From the NCBI GenBank assembly GCA_026874595.1, contig CM049311.1, positions 67,030,453 through 67,094,452 on the forward strand: a stretch of 64,000 nucleotides of DNA. The letters are read 5' to 3'. Below the pieces are notes generated by a model. That model was not told the DNA's origin. It saw only the letters and a program-made list of their open reading frames with translations, and did no database searches. Numbering within the stretch: position 1 is the stretch's first letter; every line of letters starts with the position of its first letter. Below are positions 1-10,255 of this stretch, piece after piece. The DNA comes from Sipunculus nudus (taxonomy: Eukaryota; Annelida; Sipuncula; Golfingiida; Sipunculidae). The position numbers were made by a program, and so were the translations under genes.

Positions 1-662
1 GCCCACGGTCAAGATACAGAAATCATGGAAATATAATCCTGCCTGATTAACTCGTGTGGTCGAAAATTAATTAATCCCTAGATAATAAAGAAATGATGTT
101 TCCCGTTACAATGCTCAAGATGAACACATATAACTAGAGTTTGTGCAGCCTTAACTATAAGTGTTTAATAACCAAGCTATTTGTAAAGTAATTAATCATT
201 TACCTAAAGCCAAGGCACATGTCAGGCACTTTTGCTTATTTTTGGCAATGGGTTGTGCCAGCCGGCAGTATCATTAATAAAGCAATATTTTCGGTTTTAT
301 TTATACGCGTACCTTAATTAGAAATCATTCAATACGAAAAACACTTTATTTCTACTCATAAAATACTATCACCATTACATAGATAAGGCCCTTGGTTCTA
401 AGAGTATAAAGTTCCAGAAAAACAAGAATAATTGTTATTTGCTCTATTTATAAACACATATTTCTGGTTATTTAAGCCATAACAGGACTGCTCATCTTGA
501 TATAAGGATATAAGGATAAATGCGTAGGTAAAGTTATTCCTGGCCGCAACTTTGACCTTTAGAGCTGTATTTTATAATCATGTGTCGTTGCACAATGATA
601 TTTTCGGAAGAACTGCGCTAGTTGTTGATGTCAATTATAAGCCATGTGTATTGGTTGATTAA
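1..662. other. AT-rich non-coding sequence
   Basis: No open frame of note, no tandem repeat and no recognisable element. If the minus-strand exon at 4985-5045 is real, this lies in an intron of that gene. Confidence 0.5.
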
Positions 663-1136
663 CAGGAGCATAGCCAGAGGGGCATTGATGTAATTTTTCC
701 AGACACTAAATATTTGCTACAAAAAAATACTTTAAATACTATAATTTTAGAAAATCACTTTCATTACTTTACTTAAATTTTCTATACATGAGCATATCAG
801 TCAGTTTATTTTAAACTTTCAGATGTAACAAGTTATAGGTGGAAAGATGTCAGTTCAGCGGAAGCATATCCTAAATCTGCCATGAATAACTGCTGATGTT
901 AAATCATGCATCGAAAACAAGTGATTACTATTTTTTACTTACAGTAATAATTGACACTCTTTTTCAAACATTGTCAAATTTATTGTATTCTGTGGTAACT
1001 CTTAATTGTACTGCAGAAAGAAAAGTCATGTTCTAGGAAGAATTAACCACATCTTTGGTCTTCTTTTCCGACTGTCTCACTCATATATAATTATATTTTA
1101 TTACGCTCACTTCGGTAAACCATGGCTATGCCCCTG
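663..1136. mobile_element. MITE-like element with CAGGRGCATAGCCA ends
   Basis: The left end reads CAGGAGCATAGCCA and the reverse complement of the right end reads CAGGGGCATAGCCA, a 14-bp terminal inverted repeat with one mismatch. It is flanked on both sides by the perfect 6-bp direct repeat GATTAA (657-662 and 1137-1142). The 474-bp interior has no coding potential, so this is a non-autonomous DNA transposon. The CAG...CTG ends and a 5- to 6-bp duplication would fit the hAT-related groups that make short duplications, but the superfamily is inferred. Confidence 0.7.
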
Positions 1137-3070
1137 GATTAAAACACATCTGGTCATCTGATTTACGCTGATCGTCTTATAGTGAGTAAAGAGAATCTGC
1201 TACACTATGTCATGTGATTTATCTGACAGGGGTAACTATAAAATGACCACCACTGATATCACACAATCTCCCTTACCTACATGTGAGGCACTACATTTAA
1301 TTAACACTTATATTATGGTGGATATAAAAGCAGTGGAACGAAAGGTCGAATTTGGCTACAAAGTAGCGGCGTTTCCCGCATATCTTTTATTATTGCCCAT
1401 CTAGTTTGTCGGAGTTTATATGTAACCACATAAATAGTACTGGAGTTTTTCCAGACATATTCTGTACATACCAGAACTAGAAAGCTGAATTCATGATCCT
1501 TTTGTTTAATAACTTTATAACGTATTATATTTAGGTGTTGTAAATCCATGATTTGAATATTTGAATTTACATCCTTGACATGTTCTGAGGCAATTTCCGC
1601 GAATACACGACTCGTGTTTTATATTGGAATGCTCAGCCTTTTCGAGATGTCTCACCATTGCACCGCAACGGTCATCCTGTTGCGTTGATATCAACAGCCG
1701 ATCATTGGACATTAGGCTACGAATGATGAATTAACATAAAGAATACCAAACAAAGTAAAAATCGATCTGTATGGCTTTCGTCCAGTATAAGCCGTGCTTG
1801 TATTGTTGCGATTTTAAAAACCAACGAACATGCGGGATGGTTGGCTTTGTCAAAATTATGAAAATATTTGCGTCTTCATCCAGTAAGGCACTTTTATGAA
1901 AGAGGACCGAGATGAGGCTGTGCGCCTGGTTCTGAATGATCACTCAATTCATTTCTTTGAATATGCTACTACAATGATACCTCACCAGGTCTTGTGTAAC
2001 CGTTATTAGAAAAAGAGGACTCTTTTACCTTGTCCGTATGTTGAGTTACCTTCCGCTGTGTATTTTTAATAATCATTCTCATAGCATGTTATTGTGTGTA
2101 TATCAGTGTTTTTAATATCGGTATTCAATATTCTTAGCTGTGTACTGCCAATCATCCTGAAATTACTCCATAAGTGTAATCAATGAGTCATAAAAAATCC
2201 TTAATTATACTGTCATGGCGTTTCATCAACGTGATTCACTTCATGATATCAGTTCAGGAAACAATCAATGCATTTTAACGGATAAAAACTGCGGTTAAAG
2301 ATCAATATTTTGCTAAAAGACTCAGTCTTTAACCGTGGAATTATCAAAGTGTATAGATCACTCTCAGTTAGTTAATTTATAGTAAAATACTGTTCCCGTT
2401 AATGAGCTTTCCTTTTTTAAAGTACAGATCTACGGTCATAAGATAAGTTTTTTTGTCAATATTATGTCTTTTGGATATCATGAAATGTTATATTCACGTA
2501 AATATATTCAGGTAAATTTCGTCCTTTAAAATCAGGGCTATTCTACGTATTGCTGTATTTCACCATTTAGTTTTAAAGGCTATTGTTTGGGGACTCGGAA
2601 CGTAGTCCAACGCCTAATCCACTGAACAGCGCGGCAAGGGTGTTCTCTTGAGCCGCAAACACCTTTCTAAGGGTTTAAAAAAAAGTTTTTGGGGCCTTGA
2701 CCCCCTCCCCTCTCTTCCTGATCAGATGATCTTTCTGGGTTTAACCTTGCCTTTCCATAATCCTCGATCCGAACCTGCCACTATACTACCCCGGGCCCGT
2801 GAGTCTGCCTGTAAAAAAAAACACCTCAGATATTCCCTATAATATACGTGTACATGCGGGGAAACAGCATATAGTTTACACTTGAGATATATGCCATTTT
2901 TCACGTGAGATTATATTTGTATTCTTCTTTGTTGATTCAGCATGATAATACTTTAATATAACTTCCAGTGTTTTCACACTATCTATGCTATTTGTATTAT
3001 ATCTATACTTGTCAAAATGGTTACTCATGAATTGAGTGTATCACTGACGTCATTGGTTGGGTGGATGACT
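1137..3070. other. Non-coding sequence
   Basis: AT-rich unique-looking sequence. The only compositional change is a GC-richer piece around 2690-2810 with CCCC and GGGG runs, possibly the rotted end of a CAGGGGC-type element. Short open frames here have no recognisable similarity. Confidence 0.4.
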
Positions 3071-3235
3071 CATAGGCGTAGATTGGGACAATTTGTGTGT
3101 GTGTATAAATATATAAACAGTGTCGTTAATTTTTCTTCCAGGGTGGGGGGGATGACTGTTTATATATACACACATACATATACATGTATATATATATATA
3201 TACCTTTTTCAGCGTTTCTGAGTGAAATTCAGATA

Positions 3236-3298
<63 letters not shown>

Positions 3299-3558
3299 TT
3301 AATCTTATGTCAAATAAATCTAATGATTTAGAAAATAAGTTATTTTTGAATTCTAAGCAAGGTTTAGATATTCAAAAGCAAGGTTTAGATATAACATCTT
3401 TTAATAAATGGATCCAAACCCTTTAATTCTATTTATTAATTTATTTTATATGCAATATTATAATATTATTCTCTGAAAAGTGGGGGGGATGGTCAATGTA
3501 ATCAATGTAAAAAGTGGGGGGTATATATACCCCCATCCCCCCTATATTGACGCCCCTG
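3071..3558. mobile_element. Degraded MITE-like element, GGCGT ends
   Basis: The left end reads CATAGGCGTAGATTGGG and the reverse complement of the right end starts CAGGGGCGTCAATATAGG, so the ends are related but diverged. The interior holds a long (TA)n tract and two pieces with runs of G near ATGGTCAATGTAATCAATG. A related piece lies at 57915-58015. No clear target duplication was seen, so the borders are approximate. Confidence 0.45.
3240..3297. repeat. (TA)n microsatellite
   Basis: About 29 uninterrupted TA units inside the preceding element. The 104-codon frame across it is a microsatellite translation (alternating Ile and Tyr). Confidence 0.97.
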
Positions 3559-4984
3559 TTATATAAATATATAGTGATATCTTTAAACCTTAATATATTT
3601 AAGATATTACAACCAAGTAAAATATGTTAATATTTCAATACTGAAATATCACATTTTCCAGTTATTTTATTTTAGTATACTCAGAAATATTGTTACATTT
3701 GGCATTGTGATGTTCATGATCAGGCCAGCTACTACGCAACCAAATAGGACGTACCGATCATACCTGTCACATCAGAAGCCTGACCCACGACTTATCGAGT
3801 TGGTAACCTGCTGGGTAACAGCAGACTGCAGCAGACAGACTTGAACTGGCCGGTTTGGTAGGTTTGGTAGCACATCTTAATGCTTGTAAAACTTATACAA
3901 TACACAGTGTGGCTGAGGTATATTAAAGTCTATCATTTTCAGTATTGATACATATTATTTTTTTATATGAATCTTAATCAGTGAATAGCTGTAGGATTCC
4001 ATTGATCATCCAATTACAAAAAGCAGGAGGGGGAGATATATACCCCGATCCCAGTTTATGCAGGCACAGAACGCCCCGGAGTTGTATGAACAATGCAGCA
4101 AAAGCATGAAAAAGAACGTATTCTTTTCATTTAGCAATCAAGATACAAATCAGGCTTGATCTATACCGTCCGCGCCAGCTCGTACTAGACGGATGAAATG
4201 TGTAGCAGTAAATCGATGATGCCACGTTAGAGGTTGTTTTATCCTTGTTTTTACACAATTGATCAATTTGCATAGTGCCTTTGATGGACTAATACTATTT
4301 GATAACAGCGGCGTATTCGTTGTATATCAATATGTACAAATCTGGTTGTGTGCAAAACCTGATTTAACACTAAATATGCTGAAGTACTATACGAAAATCA
4401 CAGCGATGCCTGCATAAACGGTCACGTATATCGTGATAACTCTCCGCGGTGTTACTAGAATCTTTCAGAATAAAGCTAGCACTCGATATCAACTCCCTAA
4501 ACATTTGTCAAAAATATCACAATTCGCACAGTAATTTTACCGAAAAGATATGATAAGCTGATAAGTCATTTTTATTGTTCTTAAAACACTTTAATAGTGA
4601 AACTAGGTCAGAGACTTGTCTTCTACGATGTAGCAACTAGCGAAATCGTTCACCTATTTGTGCAATTCCTTTTGGAACGCTTCTTCTTTTATTAAAGCAT
4701 AATAAAGTGATGCAGAACTTTAATAAGTTTGAACAACGTACGGACATGTGGTAGAAAAAAGTTTAGATTAAAGATCGCACCAACCAATGGATCCAACCAA
4801 TTCTAGTATTACTAAAGGTTTTAATTACCATGAAAAAGTCATATTTAAAAAAAAAAATTACACTATGGCAACCAATGGAATTAAATAGTGGAGTACTCGT
4901 TTAAAGATTCCCCTACCTAGTAAATTTCATATGTTTTAATATAAGCTTAAGTGCAAAGGAGACAACGATAAAACTGTGACTTAC
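3559..4984. other. Probable intron sequence
   Basis: Non-coding, mostly AT-rich. A GC-richer block at 3720-3870 was checked for minus-strand exons; one phase-compatible acceptor (CCGGCCAG) exists, but it lacks a pyrimidine tract and its frame stops after about 24 codons. 4020-4075 resembles a piece of the CCCC/GGGG element seen at 3071-3558. Confidence 0.35.
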
Positions 4985-5045
4985 CGGCAGACACTGCATA
5001 CAAAACATGCCAACTGATCAAGGCACACACAAGTTTGAAGTACAT
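4985..5045 (-). CDS. Candidate first coding exon: signal peptide
   Basis: Reading the minus strand from an ATG at 5045 gives 20 codons that look like a secretory signal peptide: a Lys at position 4, a hydrophobic core (LVCALISWHVLYAV) and an AVSA-Gly cleavage-like end. One base into the next codon the sequence continues GTAAGT at 4984-4979, a perfect splice donor in phase 1, the usual phase after signal-peptide exons. The frame has a stop (TAG) about 23 codons upstream and no other Met between, so this ATG is the natural start. The gene would be transcribed leftwards and out of the window; no downstream exon was recognised, so the protein is unknown. A chance hydrophobic frame next to a donor-like site is the alternative. 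Confidence 0.5.
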
Positions 5046-5480
5046 CTGTAGTGGTCCGGGTGTACTATGTATAATTTCAATAGATATGTCTGTCCGACAG
5101 ACTGCCTATACCTCCGACAGCACTGCGCCAGTCACTCTTGGTTTCTCCGTCAGTTCCTCACGCTCGCTGAGCTTTTCAAGTAGTGAGTGCAAGCAATCGA
5201 CGACACCACAGCCCCCACGCTTTCTCCGCGGTGCACGCCCATTTCCGGTGTAACTGTCATTTGATTCTGTATACGCGAGCTTTACAGCTGAGGTTCTGCA
5301 TAGACTGCCACTGGCCAGATTGTACCTGTTTTGTACGAACAAGAGGTAACAGGGTGAAAAAACGTCTGAATTTTCCAAGAATTAAGGTTTAAAATGCTTC
5401 AATCGTTTGGGCGGTAGATATCGCACTCTGACTAATTTAGCCACACTAACGTTGGTAAATGCTACTCCGTGTATTATAAC
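5046..5480 (-). promoter_or_regulatory. Candidate 5' UTR and promoter of the signal-peptide exon
   Basis: 5080-5390 is clearly GC-richer than its surroundings and has many CpGs, directly upstream (on the minus strand) of the candidate first exon. Further upstream on that strand are a CCGCCC box near 5410 and a TTATAATA stretch near 5473-5480. Short open frames run through both strands here but match nothing I recognise. Promoter status is inferred from position and composition only. Confidence 0.3.
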
Positions 5481-6853
5481 ACGCCTTGCCGGGAAAAGTT
5501 AGTCAACACAGTAAATGAAAGGTATTTGTTGTTTTCGAAATATTATTAAAGATTTTAAAAAAAGTTCATATACCCGAGCAAGAAACTGCGTGTCTGAGGA
5601 TTTTTTTAAAATTTATTTTATCATATACGTACAGAAATTTAGAAAATATGGACTTATTCTGGACTTAATTATTCTCTCGAGATAAATATATTGTTTTCAC
5701 GGCAAAAATGGGTCTCCGCATGCGCCTTCACTTTTAGCCATGTTTCTCAGCCAGCAGTTATAAGAAATGGTACAAACACATGGAAAAAGACGTCGGTCAA
5801 AATATTTATTAACTATGAGGAATAAAAATAACAGTAAATAACAAAAAAAAAGACTATTCCCCACACCGCAGTTCAGCCCTTCCCCATTGCTTTTGGCGTC
5901 TTCACTTGTCTGAACTTTTTTCCTGAAACACTAAGGGGCCTTGCAAAGGGGCTATCTCGCACCTGGCCCTTTTACGCGTTGTGTTTGTTCAAAATATTTG
6001 TAGGCAACTAGTGCTGATAAAACGTTTTTCAATCTCTATTATATTGGTAAAGAAAAGTAGGTACCGGTTAAACGAAAAGTTAATTTTCCCCATAGATAGA
6101 GCAAAAAGAGGAGGGGGGGGGGGGGGGTTAAATCTTTAGCTAATACCACACTTAAATATATAGATTAATAAATACATATATAAAATATCCGTATGGAGAT
6201 TCAAATAAGGATTAAAAAAAAAATTAAAAGTATGTGGCCCATTATTTGAATCTGCAGTAACATATTTATATAACACAAAGGAAACTGTGCTCGTATAGTC
6301 TAGAGATTTTAAGTCACCTGCTTGCTCAGATTATCAGCGTAAATTTCCAATAACCTTTCTAAGCTGAGTTATTTTGCTCAGATTGTCTGGACCAAATAAA
6401 TTGAGGTGTTTTTCTGTGCAACAGATCCCCCTGACGTGGTGACGAGCGTGAGAAAATACCTGGCCCTCAGTAAACAATACGTCACGCCATGCTGTAGCTA
6501 AATTAACTAGTAGCACCTGCCTCGACTCTGATGAAAAGAGTTTACTTGTACATGTATATCAGACAGTGATAAAGGATAAAACTCATGTTTAAATCGATGT
6601 CTATCTGTCTGTTTGTCTGTCTGTCCGTCTTGTCTTTTGTCTAGCCTTTTGTGAGTTTTTTTTTATTTTCAGTATATATAACAGTTTTTATAACATTACT
6701 GATATATGGATAACTTTAATAAAACTGCTTTGATATATGGGTAACTAGGCATTGATAATATTTTAATAATCTTGACCAGGATGTGCATTATAGATTATTG
6801 ATTCTATTTGGGTCTTTTTCAAATTTATTTTACCAAAAGCATTGGCAACATAC
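5481..6853. other. Non-coding sequence
   Basis: AT-rich, with a run of 15 G at 6113-6127 and a short degenerate (GTCT)n tract at about 6595-6640. Nothing else recognised. Confidence 0.45.
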
Positions 6854-6866
6854 GGTGAAAAATATT

Positions 6867-6975
6867 TATTAATTCGTGCGCACGAATTACTAATTCGTTG
6901 CCACGAATTACTAATCCGTGCGCACGAATTACTAGGTGTGAAAAATATATTTCCAAGGTGGAAAAATATTTATTT
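6867..6975. repeat. Left palindrome array
   Basis: Three consecutive TAATTCG-type palindromes (cores GTGCGCAC, GTTGCCAC, GTGCGCAC) followed by the spacer motif and GGAAAAATATTTATT. It mirrors the arrays at 8430-8690. Confidence 0.9.
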
Positions 6976-7121
6976 CAATAGGATAACAAAGTAGCCGTTT
7001 ACGCTAATGCAACTGCTCTCCTGCATATATAAATTATAATAAAGTGAAAAATTAACATGAATGCATATATGTATATTTAAATGATCAGATTGGAAAAGTG
7101 CACATATATTCACACACGATA

Positions 7122-7123
<2 letters not shown>

Positions 7124-7171
<48 letters not shown>
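7124..7171. repeat. (TA)n microsatellite
   Basis: About 24 TA units inside the foldback-like element. Confidence 0.97.
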
Positions 7172-7174
<3 letters not shown>

Positions 7175-7261
7175 ATATACGTTAATACAGATTGACATTC
7201 CACATTCACTGATACTTATACATATATTATTACTGGTAGGCGTACGTCTCAGTCCATATCG

Positions 7262-8285
7262 AGCATATCAATTAGATTAAAAACATCAGTTTTTCCTATT
7301 GAAAATAGGTATTGATTTAAGTAACTGGCACCTAGTCGTAACCGAGTATGGATAATTTCATGTTGACGATGATTGTCGCAATAATAACTGTATATTTCTC
7401 GAGAGGCAGGGTTTAAACAGTCACGAACATTTTCGATTGAAGTAGACTTAAATATATGACACTATTCCAAAGTTTGCAGGCTATTGAAAGGAAAGAAAAG
7501 AAAATTGGAAGGAAAGAAAAGCGACAGTCTTTCCGTTTGAACCTCAGTATCTTTAGCAAATGCGATATGCGCGGACTGTATAGGGCGACGCATGATATAG
7601 AGTTTGAGTTAATATATAAGCAGATAATCTGGTGCTAGTTCGTTAATCATTTCATAAAATGTGGATTGTATAGAGAACTCTCTTCTTATTTTTATACTTG
7701 ACCATTATAGCTCTTTTACCATAGCTCCAGTGCTGGAAGTCGAGAGCGCTCCAGTACATGTTAAACATGCTTTCCGTTGTATACTCATAAGTTGGTATGA
7801 CTGTCTGACAGAACAATTGTTTAATATTAAAACACCATACTCCAGTACTAGATGTATTAATGATTTATACATACGACCTAAAACTTTCATAGAGAATTGG
7901 AATTTATAATTTTTTTCAAAATTTCCAAACGCTTATTGGCTTTCAAACATATCATGTTTATGTGTTCCTGTCAGGAAAGCGAATCCCAAATATGACATGA
8001 GAAGTTCTGTGAAGTTTATTTCACCAATTTTTGCGTAATTTGCAATTTAGCATCACTGTCAAATGGCGATTGAGTACTGTAACTGGAGTTACTTTGTGAA
8101 GCAAAATAACTGTTAAAAATTTCAGCCTGATCGGCTTTGTCTATAATAATGTTCCCATTATGCCCGAACGATGAAATTTTCCACTATGCACGGCAACTGG
8201 ATCTGTGAGTTTTATATTTATATTCTTTAAGTATCGCTTAAAGCCCTTTCTATTTTCAATATACAGAGTTCCGAATTTTCCAAGG
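7262..8285 (-). pseudogene. Non-LTR retrotransposon ORF2 relic (reverse transcriptase, C-terminal part)
   Basis: Three-frame reading of the minus strand recovers pieces in the order expected for ORF2 of a LINE-type element. Near 8162-8050 is a NGNIIIDKADQAEIFNSYFA-type segment that normally precedes the reverse transcriptase. Near 7950-7920 is KANKRLEILKK. At 7880-7700 come MYKSLIHLVLEYG, NNCS, and CTGALSTSSTGAMVKEL. Near 7680-7620 is a REFS...FYEMINELAPDYL segment. At 7350-7300 is HTRLRLGASYLNQYLF, the usual C-terminal block. Several frameshifts and stops break it. The catalytic palm, including the YxDD box, is missing: the sequence jumps from the pre-RT segment to the post-catalytic segment, so it is internally deleted and inactive. 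It lies entirely inside the foldback-like unit. The clade (Jockey-, CR1- or RTE-like) cannot be set by eye. Confidence 0.8.
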
Positions 8286-8429
8286 TAGGAAGTCACGGAA
8301 CTGTCGGAAGGCGCTGGGCTTCATTTTGACGTGTGTGCCCGCTGAAACTGCCAGTCTGTGCCCAGACTGAGCCGATGTGTGCTTGCTTCTCATTGGCTAG
8401 TTATTCGAGCGCACGAGCTGTTCTCATTG

Positions 8430-8690
8430 GTCACTAATTCGTGGCCACGAATTAGTAATTCTTGCGCACGAATTAGTAATTCGTGGCCACGAATTAGTAA
8501 TTAGTGCGCACGGATTAGTAATTCGTGCGCACGATTTAATAAATATTTTTTTCCACCTTGGAAATATATTTTTTTCACCTAGTAATTCGTGCGCATGGAT
8601 TAGTAATTCGTGGCCACGAATTAGTAATTCGTGCGCACGGATTAGTAATTCGTGCGCACGGATTAGTAATTCGTGCGCACGAATTAATAA
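8430..8690. repeat. Right palindrome arrays
   Basis: Two blocks of about five TAATTCG-type palindromes (8430-8530 and 8581-8690), separated by the inverse of the spacer motif found at the left end (CCACCTTGGAAATATAT). Unit cores alternate between GTGCGCAC and GTGGCCAC. Confidence 0.9.
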
Positions 8691-8702
8691 ATATTTTTCA
8701 CC

Positions 8703-9950
8703 ATGTCGTCTCCGGGGCTCCGTAGCAACAAGACTGTCAGAGACCCTCGTCCACCTGCCATCTTGCGACTGTTCACTTAACTATAGCTCAAAATATATTT
8801 TATTGTTTTTGTAGTTCAATTATCCATTTTGCTCTGGGAAATTTTAATTTTTTTTATCTTCGAAGAGATATTTAAAAATTTGAATTTGAAATGTTAAGTA
8901 AATATAGTTTTATTTACAGTTTTGGACACACGCACACATATACCTGCAAAGATACAGACGAAATCTATCCTTAGCCGGTGCTAAAGGGGCGGGGTTATAA
9001 AATATACAAGAATAAAAACTCAGTAGCTTTTTAAGACTTACAGTTTGCTTAGTTTAAGAAGTGTAACAAAATCGAAGTTGATAGACACGCGATATTTCTT
9101 AGAATCCAAAACCTTTTATAGCACTTTGTGTGCTGATTTGAACCAAATATAATTAACCATTTAGTGTACATCGGTGTATTTCAGATCGATTGTTAAAAAC
9201 TTTTTTTCCGCACAGGTGATCTCCGTTTAAACAAGTGGCTTTTCCTCACTTAATTAATATTCTATTTTATAGTGATCTTTGGCATGCCTTTAGTTTCAAA
9301 TAAAAACGAAAATAGACTATTAAGTTGGCAGTTTCAGTATTAAGATCATTATTTGCAAGACGGTCATAAGATATTCATTATAACAAGATTTTTTAAAAAT
9401 CAATTAAAGATTAATCTGTATGTTGTAACCACAACTTTAATTCTAAAAATACAAATTAATTGCTTATTTTCACAATTAGTTTTGAAACATTTTGCAATGC
9501 AATCAAGATAATTGACTATTTTCTTAAAAAATAAATAGTTTACAGAATTTCCTTTATGCCGATCCTGGACTAGGTTGAGAAAGGACAAATATGCCTTCCA
9601 TTTTAAGTGAAAATGTGACGTCTATGCAATGAAGAAAATATAGCACTTGATGATGTGAATAAACAGTTATCGTTTTCTGTCTGTGTGTGAAATTTTTAAA
9701 CAAAGAAAGGAAACACCAAATGTGACTACTTGCGGGCGACACTGACCCACATCATGCGGAGTGTGAGGTATACAAGCCAAGGTAAATGCGTTTCTCATTA
9801 GCAGGAACTTTTGTTTGCATGTGGAATATTAACAATAACATACTGCGATTGAATGTTTAATACAGTTCGGAAGGTTTCATACATGTTTTAGGTGGGGTAG
9901 AGCATTCACATACATCAAACAACACATATACGACATTTTTACGACCGAAA
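8703..9950. other. Non-coding sequence
   Basis: AT-rich after a short GC-richer start (8703-8770). No repeats or frames of note. Confidence 0.4.
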
Positions 9951-10255
9951 ATTAGGGACATGTTTAGGACAGTCGTGGGTGTGTCTTACAAAAATCAGGT
10001 ATTCTGCGACGGGAAAAACTGTCGTAGACACTTGTCGCAGAATTTTGAACATGTTCAAAAATGTTCATCGTCGCAGGTTATTATTAATGTCAGGGCGATC
10101 TCGAAGGTCTGTTGTACGATGCCTTACGATTGCGTTACGATAAACCTACGACTTTCGTACGATTTTTTTTGTTCAGGCCCTACGCCTTCACTACGATAGC
10201 CAAATGATTGACGCACGTTCTACCTTTGACGGTCCTACGAATGTTCTATAAAATG
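9951..10255. repeat. TACGA-rich repeat-like block
   Basis: A CpG-dense block carrying many copies of TACGA/TCGTA on both strands (ACGATGCCTTACGATTGCG, ACGACTTTCGTACGAT and others) in AT-rich surroundings. Blocks of similar flavour occur at 13981-14345 and 20870-21060. It looks like a degenerate interspersed repeat rich in short inverted motifs; borders are approximate and the family is not recognised. Confidence 0.4.

Larger units (their letters stand above)
6854..8702. mobile_element. Foldback-like element with palindrome-array ends
   Basis: The left end starts GGTGAAAAATATTTATTAA and the right end is its reverse complement (TTAATAAATATTTTTCACC), so the unit has long inverted ends 1.85 kb apart. 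Each end is built from tandem ~21-bp units that are themselves palindromes: TAATTCGTGCGCACGAATTA and the variant with a GTGGCCAC core. There are about three units on the left and ten in two blocks on the right. A second motif, GTGAAAAATATATTTCCAAGG, separates palindromes from interior at the left and the two blocks at the right. This architecture fits foldback-type DNA elements (established class); the family is unknown to me. No clear target-site duplication was identified. Confidence 0.65.

Noticed and set aside
3017-3331. 104-codon open frame and similar frames over other TA tracts (6970-7209, 38759-39061, 42985-43404, 58358-58645 and others)
   Set aside because: These are translations of (TA)n, (CT)n or (CA)n microsatellites.
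3720-3850. Possible second exon of the minus-strand signal-peptide gene
   Set aside because: The acceptor CCGGCCAG lacks a pyrimidine tract and the phase-matched frame stops after about 24 codons.
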